From positions 62,001 to 126,000 of the forward strand of contig NZ_LYXE01000127.1 of the NCBI RefSeq assembly GCF_002532075.1: a DNA stretch of 64,000 bases. Direction: 5' to 3'. Position numbers and translations under genes: made by a program. The notes under the pieces were generated by a model. That model was not told where the DNA came from. It ran no database searches and saw only the letters and a program-made list of their open reading frames with translations. How positions within the stretch are numbered: the first letter of the stretch is position 1; each line of letters begins with the position of its first letter. Of the stretch, positions 52,735-60,759 are shown piece after piece. Origin of the DNA: Candidatus Chloroploca asiatica. GTDB lineage: Bacteria > Chloroflexota > Chloroflexia > Chloroflexales > Chloroflexaceae.

Positions 52735-52808
52735 GTGTCACCCTGCGCGGAGCGAAGCATCTCTGTCATTGGGACGCCTGAGACCCTTCACTCCGCTCAG
52801 GGTGACAC
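52735..52808. repeat. REP-like imperfect inverted repeat
   Basis: GTGTCACCCTG (52735-52745) is matched by CAGGGTGACAC (52798-52808), with GGAGCGAAG and CTCCGCT inside. I recall similar text as a dispersed intergenic element in Chloroflexales genomes; only one copy is in this window. Confidence 0.5.
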
Positions 52809-52817
52809 AACGACTAT

Positions 52818-53777
52818 TTAGCGTTGCAACACAAAGGTTGCCACGCGCACCTGATTGCTGCGCAACCCCTGCCCCACGATGCTCCAGTTTCCCACCGGAT
52901 CGCGGGTCTCGGTGAGGAAGCCGATCAGGATTGAGCCATCACTGTTGGCTCGCGCCAGATAGGGCAGTGCGCGGGTGGTGCCATTGGGCAAGTTCAACCA
53001 GAGCGCAATGTCTTCGCCGGGTTGATATCCATGCGCTTCAAAGCCTTGCACCGTGCCGGGTGATGTCGGATCGGGGAAGACCCGCGAATTCAGATTGACT
53101 GGCGGTGGGCAGGTGCTTGGGTCGCCTTCAGGGATCGGGCCAGTCGGCGGTGCGTGCGGTGGCAAGGGCTGGCGGAGTTGGCACGGTACCAGGAAGGTGC
53201 CGAGCGTGCTCAGGCGCACATTGCTCCCCACCAGTTCAAAGCGCCCGCGCTCGAAATACTGGACAACATAGTTGCCTCTGCCGTCAAGCTCCTGAACGAG
53301 TTCTTCGCTGATGGGGAAGCCGAAAATTGGCAACCCACCACGGCGCTCCCAGAAGCTGCGGAACGCCCCGCGCAGGGTATGACCTGTCTCGGGGAAATAG
53401 CGCACACCGGGCTGATTGACCGGGGCCAGGCGGGGGAAACCCTGCCCGGTTGCCGTAAGGTATTCACGTCCTACTAAGCCCAGGCTGACCACCGCCGTAT
53501 TGTTGACCACATCGAGCTCGAACCGTGCCCGCTCAAAAAACTGCGCAACCCGTCCGTCCTTATTCTGGATAAACTCCTCGGAAAGAGGATAACCAAAAAT
53601 CTCGACCCCACCGTTCCGTTCCCAGAAGGAGCGAAACGCCCCCCCAAGATAATGTCCCGTTTGCGGAAAATAGATCCTGCTCTGGGCCTCAGCGGGCGCG
53701 GCTGGCATGGTGCCAAAGAGCATCAATACTGCCAGGAAGACCAGGAGCCCTGCCCACCATCTGTGTCGCTGCCTCAT
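52818..53777 (-). CDS. Secreted protein with two FPETGH-type repeats
   Basis: This 319-aa protein has a signal peptide (MRQRHRWWAGLLVFLAVLML, cleavage after AEA). Two repeats follow, each with YFPxTGHxLxGAFRSFWERxGG then FGxPxSEE and a QxFERxRFEL segment (about residues 35-105 and 126-195). This repeat is frequent in secreted Chloroflexota proteins and resembles LGFP-type wall-associated repeats. After a Pro-rich hinge, a C-terminal beta domain (GFEAHGYQPGEDIALWLNLP) looks like an immunoglobulin-like fold. It is probably on the cell surface; its role is unknown. Confidence 0.85.
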   Translation of the reverse strand: MRQRHRWWAGLLVFLAVLMLFGTMPAAPAEAQSRIYFPQTGHYLGGAFRSFWERNGGVEIFGYPLSEEFIQNKDGRVAQFFERARFELDVVNNTAVVSLGLVGREYLTATGQGFPRLAPVNQPGVRYFPETGHTLRGAFRSFWERRGGLPIFGFPISEELVQELDGRGNYVVQYFERGRFELVGSNVRLSTLGTFLVPCQLRQPLPPHAPPTGPIPEGDPSTCPPPVNLNSRVFPDPTSPGTVQGFEAHGYQPGEDIALWLNLPNGTTRALPYLARANSDGSILIGFLTETRDPVGNWSIVGQGLRSNQVRVATFVLQR

Positions 53778-54122
53778 GTCTTTTTCCTTACCATAGCGTA
53801 AAGCGAATTCTTGCCACTCTGGAGTAGTTCGGCCTTGTCTTTACCTGCTTTGTGCATGGTAAAATAACCGTTTTATCGTTTACACGCCTTCAGGCTCATC
53901 ATACGCGATGGGATCTGTGCTGTCAAGGGTATGGGCGGCGCATATGCGCCGCCCATACCCTTGACAGCAAGGTGAACAGCGTGTTGGCGTCAAAAGAACC
54001 GCCTTCTTTGCAAGATACTGGGCTTAGGTGCTGGTCAGCGGCTTTCCGAGTAAAAGCTGTATAATAGAAGCAACAAACAAGCCCCTTTGTGTCTGGCTGG
54101 AGTGGCCTGGAAAGGTAGAACG
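53778..54122. other. Divergent intergenic region between the secreted protein gene and hisD
   Basis: These 345 nt hold no gene. They contain the 52-bp palindrome at 53918-53969 and a TATAAT at 54060-54065, about 58 nt before hisD, which may be its -10 box; no convincing -35 is seen. AAGGAAAAAGAC precedes the minus-strand ATG at 53777. Confidence 0.5.
53918..53969. repeat. 52-bp perfect palindrome
   Basis: The 26-nt half 53918-53943 is the exact reverse complement of 53944-53969, with no spacer. It lies between divergent genes, so it is not placed as a terminator. It could form a cruciform or bind a dimeric protein. Confidence 0.8.
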
Positions 54123-55436
54123 ATGACGACCATTCCGATCATTGTTGATCCTGCTGTTGCTCGCAAGAGTGTGCTCTATCGCGCACCGCTTGATGAGGAT
54201 CAGACAACAGCACAAGCGGTGGCCGCCATTGTGTCTGAAGTTCGTGCGGGTGGCGATGCGGCGCTGCGGATCCTGAGTGAGCGTTTTGATGGTGTTGCGC
54301 CCGCGTCGATCGAGGTGCCCCGTGCGGAGTGGGTTGCTGCGGCTGAAACCTTGCCCCCCGATTTACGGGCGGCCCTCGAACTATCAGTCACGGAAATTCG
54401 TCGTTTTCATGAGCGTCAGGCCCGCAACTCCTGGATCGATTTCAGCGTCGAAGGGGTGCGTGGTCAACTGGTGGTTCCTCTTCAGCGGGTCGGCGTCTAT
54501 GCCCCGGGTGGGGCGGCTCCTTTGCCGTCGTCATTGATCCATGCGGCCGTGCCTGCTCAGGTGGCTGGCGTGGAACAGATTGTCGTCTGTTCGCCTCCCC
54601 AGGCGGCGACGGGCAAGCCCTCGGTGCTTGTGCTCGCTGCGGCCCATCTCGTGGGGGTTGATCAGGTCTTTGCGGTCGGTGGAGCGCAGGCGATCGCCGC
54701 GATGGCCTATGGTACCGAGAGTGTCCCGCGGGTCGATAAAATTGCTGGCCCTGGGAATCGTTTTGTCATCCAGGCCAAGCGTCTGGTCTATGGGGCGGTA
54801 GGGATCGAGAGTCTGCCAGGCCCGACTGAGACCCTCGTGATTGCTGATCTGTCGGCGAATCCACGGTATGTGGCCGCCGATCTGCTTGCCCAGGCTGAAC
54901 ATGTCGAGGCAAGCGCGATCTTGCTTACGCCGTCACCCGAACTCGCCGTGGCGGTGCAGACCGAACTTGAACGGCAGTTGCAATTGCTGCCCGAGCCAAA
55001 TGCAACGGCGGCGGCTGAAGCTGTGAGCCAGCGTGGTGCGATTGTGCTGGTACGCGATCTTGAAATGGCATTTGCTCTGTCCAATGAGTATGGTCCGGAA
55101 CATCTCTGTTTGCTGCTCGAAGAGACCTGGCCGTATGTCGGGATGGTACGCAATGCCGGGGGCATCTTTCTTGGGGAACAATCCTTTGAAGTGCTTGGTG
55201 ATTATTGTGCCGGGCCTTCACATATTATGCCCACCGAGGGAACAGCGCGTTATGCGTCGCCCGTCAATGTTGATGATTTTCGCAAGGTGATCTCGTTGGT
55301 TGGACTCAATGCAACTGGGCTCGCCCGGATTGGCCCCGCAGCGCAGCGCCTGGCCGAGGCCGAAGGTTTGTATGCCCACGCTGCGGCGGTACGCGTTCGC
55401 CTCGAACCCGCTGAGGACGCGGATGACAAGGGCTGA
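54123..55436 (+). CDS. hisD: Histidinol dehydrogenase
   Basis: This 437-aa zinc enzyme carries out the last two steps of histidine synthesis, oxidising L-histidinol to L-histidine with two NAD. Family segments are VYAPGGAAPLPSSLIHAAVP, the VDKIAGPGNRFVIQAKRLV region, SLPGPTETLVIAD, LLAQAEHVEASAIL with zinc-ligand His, NEYGPEHLCLL and DYCAGPSHIMPTEGTAR. The ATG at 54123 fits the family start and follows GGAAAGG. No other his gene is adjacent. Confidence 0.95.
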   Translation: MTTIPIIVDPAVARKSVLYRAPLDEDQTTAQAVAAIVSEVRAGGDAALRILSERFDGVAPASIEVPRAEWVAAAETLPPDLRAALELSVTEIRRFHERQARNSWIDFSVEGVRGQLVVPLQRVGVYAPGGAAPLPSSLIHAAVPAQVAGVEQIVVCSPPQAATGKPSVLVLAAAHLVGVDQVFAVGGAQAIAAMAYGTESVPRVDKIAGPGNRFVIQAKRLVYGAVGIESLPGPTETLVIADLSANPRYVAADLLAQAEHVEASAILLTPSPELAVAVQTELERQLQLLPEPNATAAAEAVSQRGAIVLVRDLEMAFALSNEYGPEHLCLLLEETWPYVGMVRNAGGIFLGEQSFEVLGDYCAGPSHIMPTEGTARYASPVNVDDFRKVISLVGLNATGLARIGPAAQRLAEAEGLYAHAAAVRVRLEPAEDADDKG

Positions 55437-55499
55437 GACTGGTGGGCTATGCTAGTTCGGTGTTTGGAAGTAAAAAATCTTTGCTGAAAGGTAGTCTGT

Positions 55500-55754
55500 A
55501 TGGCCGGCTTTTTTGTAACCTTTATCAACTTGCTCTTTCAAGTTCTGTTGTTTGCCATTCTTGGACGGGTCATCGTCTCGTGGATTGATCCGATGGGCAA
55601 TATGCGTGTGACGCAGATCCTACGTGAGTTGACCGAGCCAATTCTGGCACCGATCCGCAGTGTGTTGCCGACAATGGGTATGATTGATCTCTCACCTCTG
55701 GTGGCGCTGCTTTTGCTTCAGTTGCTCCAGAGTCTCATTATGCGAGCAATCTAA
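55500..55754 (+). CDS. YggT family membrane protein
   Basis: This 84-aa protein has two hydrophobic segments around the YggT core GRVIVSWIDPMGNMRVTQIL and LTEPILAPIRSVLPTMGMID. YggT proteins occur in most bacteria and cyanobacteria and affect membrane or cell-shape functions and osmotic tolerance; the mechanism is not known. It follows hisD by 63 nt and its stop touches the next start codon. Confidence 0.9.
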   Translation: MAGFFVTFINLLFQVLLFAILGRVIVSWIDPMGNMRVTQILRELTEPILAPIRSVLPTMGMIDLSPLVALLLLQLLQSLIMRAI

Positions 55755-57419
55755 ATGGCGCGTCGTGATCGCTTTTTACTCGTGGTTGTCTTTCTGGCCG
55801 GCGTTGGTACGCTGGGGATCGAGATGGTGATGCCACGGTTGCTTGCGCCCTTTTTTGGGACGTCGCAACCGATCTGGGCGGTGGTGATCGGGATGACCCT
55901 CGCCTATCTTGCGGTAGGCTATTGGCTTGGTGGGCGGCTTGCTGACCGTTACCCCGATGAACGGTTGCTCTACTGGTTCATTGCATGGGCTGGCTTGCTC
56001 TGTGCGGTTATTCCGCTCATCGCCCGGCCTGTGCTGCTCTTTGCCCAGGGAGCGCTGCGTACGGTGGCCGCAGGCGGGTTTCTTGGGGCCTTGCTTGTTG
56101 TCCTGTTGCTCTTTGCTGCCCCGGTGATTCTGATGGCGACCGTGGGGCCGTTTGCGGTACGTTTGCGCCTGCGTGAGGCTGCCCATGGGGTGGAAGAAGC
56201 AGGCCGCACGGCAGGAACCATTTCGGCCCTCTCGACGGTTGGTTCGATTGTCGGTACGTTTCTGACGGTGCTCCTTCTGCTGCCTCTGATTGGCTCTAGT
56301 GCGACCCTCTTTCTCTTTGCGGCCTTTCTGATCATACTGGCCTTCGTTGGGCTGCGTGATTGGCGCGTTGGGATGATGCTCGCGGTTGTTGCGGCCCTCT
56401 TTGGGGCGCATATGTTCAATACGGACACCATCAAGCGTGCTGATTGTGGGGGTTGTCGCTTGCTTGCAGAGCGTGAGTCGAACTATAACTATATTCAGGT
56501 GGCCGAACAAGAGGTGATCTACCAAGGTGGCCGGGTTGATCCCCGCCGTGTTCTGATGCTCAATGAGGGTCAGGCCTTGCACTCGATCTATCGGCTCCGC
56601 TACCGCGAGACGGGGAATCCGCTTGATCTGTTGACCGATGGTGGCCCGTGGGATTATTTTACGGTGGCGCCGTTTGTCTATGCCGCTAAGGATCCGCAGC
56701 AAGTACAAAGCTTTGCTATGCTTGGCTCGGCGGCTGGGAGCATTCCCAAACAGTTCCTTGCGATCTATGGGCCGCAGACGCGCATTGATGCGGTTGAAAT
56801 TGATGGGCGGATTGTCGAGTTGGGCCGTCGCTATTTTGATCTGGAAGATCGCGATCCGGCCTTCCCGTTCTATACGACGTATGTCGCTGATGCACGGTAC
56901 TGGCTGGCCACGACTGATCAACAGTATGATGTGATTGGTATGGATGCCTATCATCAACCCTATATCCCCTTTCACCTCACCACGGTTGAGTTTTTTACCG
57001 AAGTGAAGGCGCGCCTCAACCCCCAAGGCGTTGCCGTCGTCAATGCCGGTCGGCCAGCTAGTGGTGACGATCGTCTCGTCAATGCCCTTGGCTCGACGAT
57101 GCTCGCCGTTTTCCCCGAGGTCTATGTCATTGATACGCGTTTTGCCAATGCGATCCTGATTGGTGTCAATACGCCAGCCGGTGATGGCGTGACGAACTTT
57201 ATCCGCAATGCCGAAACGATTGCGACGCTTGCCGAAACGAAGACGCAGTATCAGGCTTTGCAACTCGTGATGTACTGGTCACTCAATGAAGGTCGTTTTG
57301 GCCCTGTGCGCCCGTTTACCCCGACCCAGGCGCGTTTTACGCCCTTTACCGATGATCTTGCCCCGGTTGAACGCCTGATCGATGGCTTGATTCTGCGCGA
57401 GGCCATTGGGGGATCATGA
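55755..57419 (+). CDS. Membrane-anchored spermidine synthase-like protein
   Basis: This 554-aa protein has seven to eight membrane helices in its first ~220 residues (LVVVFLAGVGTLGIEMVMPR, LAYLAVGYWLGGRLADR). A spermidine synthase-like Rossmann domain follows (MLGSAAGSIPKQFL, DAVEIDGRIVELGRRYF, YVADARYWLATT, DAYHQPYIPFHLTT). The glycine-rich nucleotide motif GxGxG is altered (GSAAGS), and no polyamine-specific residues stand out, so the substrate is uncertain. Such fusions are widespread and mostly uncharacterised. It starts directly after the yggT stop. Confidence 0.85.
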   Translation: MARRDRFLLVVVFLAGVGTLGIEMVMPRLLAPFFGTSQPIWAVVIGMTLAYLAVGYWLGGRLADRYPDERLLYWFIAWAGLLCAVIPLIARPVLLFAQGALRTVAAGGFLGALLVVLLLFAAPVILMATVGPFAVRLRLREAAHGVEEAGRTAGTISALSTVGSIVGTFLTVLLLLPLIGSSATLFLFAAFLIILAFVGLRDWRVGMMLAVVAALFGAHMFNTDTIKRADCGGCRLLAERESNYNYIQVAEQEVIYQGGRVDPRRVLMLNEGQALHSIYRLRYRETGNPLDLLTDGGPWDYFTVAPFVYAAKDPQQVQSFAMLGSAAGSIPKQFLAIYGPQTRIDAVEIDGRIVELGRRYFDLEDRDPAFPFYTTYVADARYWLATTDQQYDVIGMDAYHQPYIPFHLTTVEFFTEVKARLNPQGVAVVNAGRPASGDDRLVNALGSTMLAVFPEVYVIDTRFANAILIGVNTPAGDGVTNFIRNAETIATLAETKTQYQALQLVMYWSLNEGRFGPVRPFTPTQARFTPFTDDLAPVERLIDGLILREAIGGS

Positions 57420-57475
57420 GATCTGTTCAGGTGGTTTTGGGCGGCTTTGCCGCCCAAAACCACCTGAACAGATCT
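57419..57475 (+). terminator. 27-bp perfect hairpin starting in a stop codon
   Basis: Arms 57419-57445 and 57449-57475 are perfectly complementary with a TTT loop. The first base is the last base of the spermidine synthase-like gene stop codon. It is the longest hairpin arm in the window. Confidence 0.8.
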
Positions 57476-57842
57476 TTGGAGAGGGGGGCCGCACGGTTTG
57501 ACAAGCAGCCGGGAGGTATGCTACTGTTAAGATGTGGGAAAATATGGCATCGTCCTGCTGTCGCAGGTCAAGGGTAGCAAAGGTCTGTCAGGTGATGAAC
57601 AACGGATTGCGAGCATATGTCCGGCGTCGGTGCGGCGCTAACCGAGGGGCGGTGATGATACAGCCAGACCGGGCTGATCGTGCCGCGTACCGTCGTGGCC
57701 CCGGCATCGGTGTGGCACTGCAAGCGATCCAGTCTGTCTCGACGCGCTGTCAGACCTGGGATCAAACGCTCTAGCCGGGGCACCATGCATAACCCCCGTG
57801 CGAAGAGCTTTTGTTTCAGCGACAAAGGGTTCTTTGAAGGGG
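57476..57842 (+). other. Gene-free region with a consensus-like promoter; possible untranslated RNA
   Basis: TTGACA (57498-57503) is followed 18 bp later by TACTGT (57522-57527), giving a predicted start near 57534. The ~300 nt to the HNH gene contain only overlapping short frames without family resemblance or ribosome sites. A small stem (CCTGCTGTCGCAGG near 57550) is visible. It is either a long leader or a noncoding RNA; I did not recognise a known RNA family. Confidence 0.35.
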
Positions 57843-58358
57843 GTGGGCGCCTTGGGCCAGCGTGTTCTCGTCCTTAATGCGAGCTACGAGCCACTGCAAC
57901 TCATCTCGGTTCGTCGTGCCGTTGTCTTGCTCCTCCAGGAGAAAGCCGAGCTCATTGAGGCTGCAGAGGCTCAGCTTCGCGCCAGAGCGATAAGTTTTGA
58001 TGTGCCTTTGGTGATTCGTCTCGTACGGTATATTCGCATCCCGCGCAAGCTCAAGTTGCCCTGCTCGCGTCGGGGTGTCTTTGCGCGTGACCGTGAGACG
58101 TGTCAGTATTGTGGAACCCAACCCGGACGAGCACATTTGACGATGGATCATGTGCTGCCACGTTCGCAGGGTGGCATGACGACCTGGGACAATGTGGTGA
58201 CGGCTTGCCGTGATTGCAACCATCGCAAAGGTGGTCGCACACCTGAACAGGCGCATATGGTGTTGTTGAGTACGCCTCGTCAGCCCCAATATATGGCCTT
58301 TGCGTTGCTCGGTGAACTCGAACGCCACGATGTTTGGCGTAAGTATGCCTTTGGCTAA
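57843..58358 (+). CDS. HNH endonuclease
   Basis: This protein of about 171 aa has an N-terminal region typical of a common HNH family (GQRVLVLNASYEPLQLISVR, RAVVLLLQEKAELIE). The HNH nuclease domain has CQYCG and CRDC zinc pairs around LTMDHVLPRSQGG and DNVVTAC. The start is uncertain: GTG 57843 and TTG 57852 both fit the family start, while a longer frame from 57798 is less likely. The cellular role is unknown; stand-alone copies are common in non-mobile settings. It overlaps yraN by 14 nt. Confidence 0.85.
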   Translation: MGALGQRVLVLNASYEPLQLISVRRAVVLLLQEKAELIEAAEAQLRARAISFDVPLVIRLVRYIRIPRKLKLPCSRRGVFARDRETCQYCGTQPGRAHLTMDHVLPRSQGGMTTWDNVVTACRDCNHRKGGRTPEQAHMVLLSTPRQPQYMAFALLGELERHDVWRKYAFG

Positions 58359-58719
58359 TCATGATCTCGGGCGGTTTGGTGAGGCCGCTGCAGCTGCACA
58401 CCTGCGACGTGCGGGCTATGTCATTGTAGGCCGTAACTGGCGTTGCCCACTTGGTGAACTTGATCTGGTCGCTCGTAAGGGCGACCAGCTGCTGTTTGTC
58501 GAAGTCAAGACCCGCCACGTGGGGGCCTGGTTGCCCGAAGATGCCCTTGGCCCCGCCAAGGCCCGGCGTCTCGTGCAATTGGCCTATACCTATCTCACCG
58601 AGTTGCAGTTGCCACTTGATAGCCCCTGGCGGATCGATTTGATTGCTATTGAGCTTGATGCCTCTGGGCGTATCTGCCGCCTTGACCATATTGAAGGCGC
58701 AGTCGAGGGCGAAGGTTAA
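58345..58719 (+). CDS. YraN family (UPF0102) nuclease-like protein
   Basis: This 124-aa protein has the YraN core: LGRFGEAAAAAHLRRAGY, NWRCPLGELDLVARKGD, LLFVEVKTR and WRIDLIAIE. The E-x-D...ExK arrangement is that of the restriction-endonuclease-like fold, with a likely link to recombination or DNA repair. The ATG at 58345 gives the family start; 58330 is an alternative. It overlaps the HNH gene, so the two are probably co-expressed. Confidence 0.9.
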   Translation: MPLANHDLGRFGEAAAAAHLRRAGYVIVGRNWRCPLGELDLVARKGDQLLFVEVKTRHVGAWLPEDALGPAKARRLVQLAYTYLTELQLPLDSPWRIDLIAIELDASGRICRLDHIEGAVEGEG

Positions 58720-58772
58720 TTGATTGTCACTGATTGTAGTCACATTGCACCTTGTAGTTTATGCCATGAAGA

Positions 58773-58802
58773 TTGACTTTTATGTCATGGCTCTGTTATA
58801 CT
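58773..58802 (+). promoter_or_regulatory. Promoter of the DHH-like gene
   Basis: TTGACT and TATACT are separated by 18 bp, with a predicted start near 58809 and a 35-nt leader. Confidence 0.55.
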
Positions 58803-58843
58803 TGAAGCCTCAAAGGTTAGAATGGGCCTAGAATGAGAGAACC

Positions 58844-59659
58844 TTGCGTTTGCTCCACACACCTGTTATCGTCGGCCATCTGGCCCCTGATCTCGATTGT
58901 CTGGTGGCGATCTGGCTTTTGATGCGTTTTGGTGATGCTGCTGACGCTGAATTGGAGTTTGTTCCAGCCGGACGTACCCTCGATGATCGGCCAGTTGATG
59001 CTGAACCATATATCATCCACGTTGATACCGGTAGCGGTCGTTTTGATCACCACGATGCCGCTGATCCTACCCTGAGTGCCGCTGAACTGGTGCGCCGTGA
59101 GGTTGCGCCTGATGACGAGGCGTTACGCCGTCTTGTTGATCAGGTGACGCGTATTGATAATGCTGAAGCGTATGGTGGGCGTCAGCCGATCTTCTTCAAT
59201 ATTACCGATCTCATTGCTGGCTACAACGCGCTCTTTCCGAATCGCCCCTATCACGTTGCCCAGGCGATGTTGCCTAATCTTGATGCATGGTATGAGCATG
59301 AGCAGCGCAGTTTGCGCCTTGAGCGTGCGTTTAACCGCAGGCTTGAGTTCCAGACACGGTGGGGCCTTGGGATTGCGATGGCAAGCGAGGATGGCGGTTC
59401 AAGTCGGCTTGCCTATAGCTGTGGCGCGGTGCTCTATGCTTATCGCGATGGCCATGGCTATATGGGGGTGGCTGCCCAGAATCGTTCCTGTGTCGATCTT
59501 GGGGTGGTCTACCGTGATTTGAAGCGCGTTGATGCTGACGCCGATTGGTATTTGCATCCCGGGAAACGGATGTTGCTCTGTGGTACCCCCAAGTCGCCGC
59601 CACGTGTGCCTTCGGCGCTCTCGCTCGAAGAACTGGTGGATGTCTTGAAGCGACGGTGA
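58844..59659 (+). CDS. DHH-like phosphoesterase-related protein of unknown function
   Basis: This 271-aa protein shows GHLAPDLDCLVAIWLLMRFG and YIIHVDTGSGRFDHHD, a pattern like the metal-binding D/H motifs of DHH-type phosphoesterases, plus a central helical region and a conserved C-terminal SALSLEELVDVLKRR. I do not know a described function. The only start codons at the right place are TTG 58844 and TTG 58850; GAGAG upstream is a weak ribosome site. A good promoter lies 42 nt upstream of the start. Confidence 0.65.
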   Translation: MRLLHTPVIVGHLAPDLDCLVAIWLLMRFGDAADAELEFVPAGRTLDDRPVDAEPYIIHVDTGSGRFDHHDAADPTLSAAELVRREVAPDDEALRRLVDQVTRIDNAEAYGGRQPIFFNITDLIAGYNALFPNRPYHVAQAMLPNLDAWYEHEQRSLRLERAFNRRLEFQTRWGLGIAMASEDGGSSRLAYSCGAVLYAYRDGHGYMGVAAQNRSCVDLGVVYRDLKRVDADADWYLHPGKRMLLCGTPKSPPRVPSALSLEELVDVLKRR

Positions 59660-59671
59660 TTGCGGGGCCTG

Positions 59672-59680
59672 TGCTATAAT
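59672..59680 (+). promoter_or_regulatory. Extended -10 promoter (TGCTATAAT) next to the DUF3048 gene start
   Basis: A perfect extended -10 box predicts a transcript start near 59687. The in-frame ATG at 59689 would then be leaderless or nearly so. Confidence 0.55.
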
Positions 59681-59688
59681 GCCGTCGC

Positions 59689-60759
59689 ATGGAATACCCG
59701 CCAGGTTCGCGGAGAAAAAATGACAGCATGACTCGATACCTCGTTCGTACCTTACTCCTTTTGGCTGTGTGTGCCCTGTTTGTGACCGCCTCCCCCACGC
59801 TGGCGGCTTTTCCCAATGATGTCACCCTTCATCAGATCAAGCCCAAACCTCCTGTGTCGCCGCTGACGCTTGTCCGGGGGAGTGTGACCGCACGCCCCTA
59901 TGCGGTGATGCTCGATAACCATCCGATGGCCTATCCGCAGGTGGGCCTCAACCAGGCCCCGCTGGTCTTTGAGGCGCTCGCCGAGTTTGGCATTACCCGC
60001 TATATGGCGCTGTTTGTGCCCGGGATTACGCCCGAGTTGCCCACCATTGGCCCGGTGCGCAGTGCCCGCTCGTATTTTGTGGAGTATGCCAAGGGAATGC
60101 AGGCCGTCTATGTGCACGCAGGCGGTGCCCCCGATGCGTTGACGATGGCGCGCACGTCGGTCGAATTGCTTGATATGGACGCGCTCCGCGTTGATGCTGA
60201 ACGCTATTTCCGTCGCGTGGGCGATCGCCAGGCTCCGCATAATCTTTTTACTTCAACACGCGAACTCGCCGCCTTTGCTGAGGCGCAGGCGCTCGCCGAG
60301 GTTGATCTGAGCGAAATGGGTTTTTTGATCAAGCCCGATTTGCCCCTGGTTCGTCGGCCTGTAGCCCAACAACTCAGCTACTATTTCCTGTACCGTGAGT
60401 CGTTTGTGGCCTGGAAGTATGACCGCACCAGCAATAGCTATCTCTATTTTCGGCAGAATCGCCCGCATGTTGACGGAGCGACGGGGCAGCAACTTCGTTT
60501 TAAGAATGTGGTTGTGTTGGAAGTGCCCGAGCGCCCTATTCCTGGCGATCCCAAGCAGCGCATTGAACAACAGGTGATCGGCGAAGGTCCGGCTCGGGTC
60601 TTTCTGGATGGTCGCATGATCGAGGCGACATGGCGTAAGGGCGCTGGCTTTGCGCCGTTGCGTATCTATGGCCCCGGTGGAACCGAACTGACCCTGAATG
60701 GCGGGCCGGTCTGGATTGCCGTGTTGCCGTCGCTCGATCATTTGACGGTGGAGTTATGA
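59689..60759 (+). CDS. DUF3048 domain secreted protein (YerB-like)
   Basis: This 356-aa protein has an N-terminal signal peptide (TRYLVRTLLLLAVCALFVTA, cleavage after TLA) and a DUF3048 domain: RPYAVMLDNHPMAYPQVGLN, LVFEALAEFGITRYMALF, IGPVRSARSYFVEYAKG, APHNLFTST, and a C-terminal QQVIGEGPARVFLDGR. The Bacillus member YerB is a lipoprotein of unknown role. ATG 59689 fits a leaderless start behind the extended -10 box; ATG 59728 would give a shorter signal peptide but has a poorly placed ribosome site. Its stop overlaps the next start (ATGA). Confidence 0.87.
   Translation: MEYPPGSRRKNDSMTRYLVRTLLLLAVCALFVTASPTLAAFPNDVTLHQIKPKPPVSPLTLVRGSVTARPYAVMLDNHPMAYPQVGLNQAPLVFEALAEFGITRYMALFVPGITPELPTIGPVRSARSYFVEYAKGMQAVYVHAGGAPDALTMARTSVELLDMDALRVDAERYFRRVGDRQAPHNLFTSTRELAAFAEAQALAEVDLSEMGFLIKPDLPLVRRPVAQQLSYYFLYRESFVAWKYDRTSNSYLYFRQNRPHVDGATGQQLRFKNVVVLEVPERPIPGDPKQRIEQQVIGEGPARVFLDGRMIEATWRKGAGFAPLRIYGPGGTELTLNGGPVWIAVLPSLDHLTVEL

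Noticed and set aside
53850-53857. A further TTGTGCAT, possibly a CarH site, near the secreted repeat protein
   Set aside because: A single 8-bp match is expected by chance in 64 kb, and it has no paired copy at 22 bp.
55776-57263. Long open frame antisense to the spermidine synthase-like gene (495 codons)
   Set aside because: It lies wholly inside a well supported gene, and its translation is very rich in Arg, Asn, Gln and Lys with no recognisable domain.
57532-57825. Short overlapping frames on both strands before the HNH gene
   Set aside because: Neither has a ribosome site or resemblance to a known family; both are more likely chance frames in a noncoding stretch.
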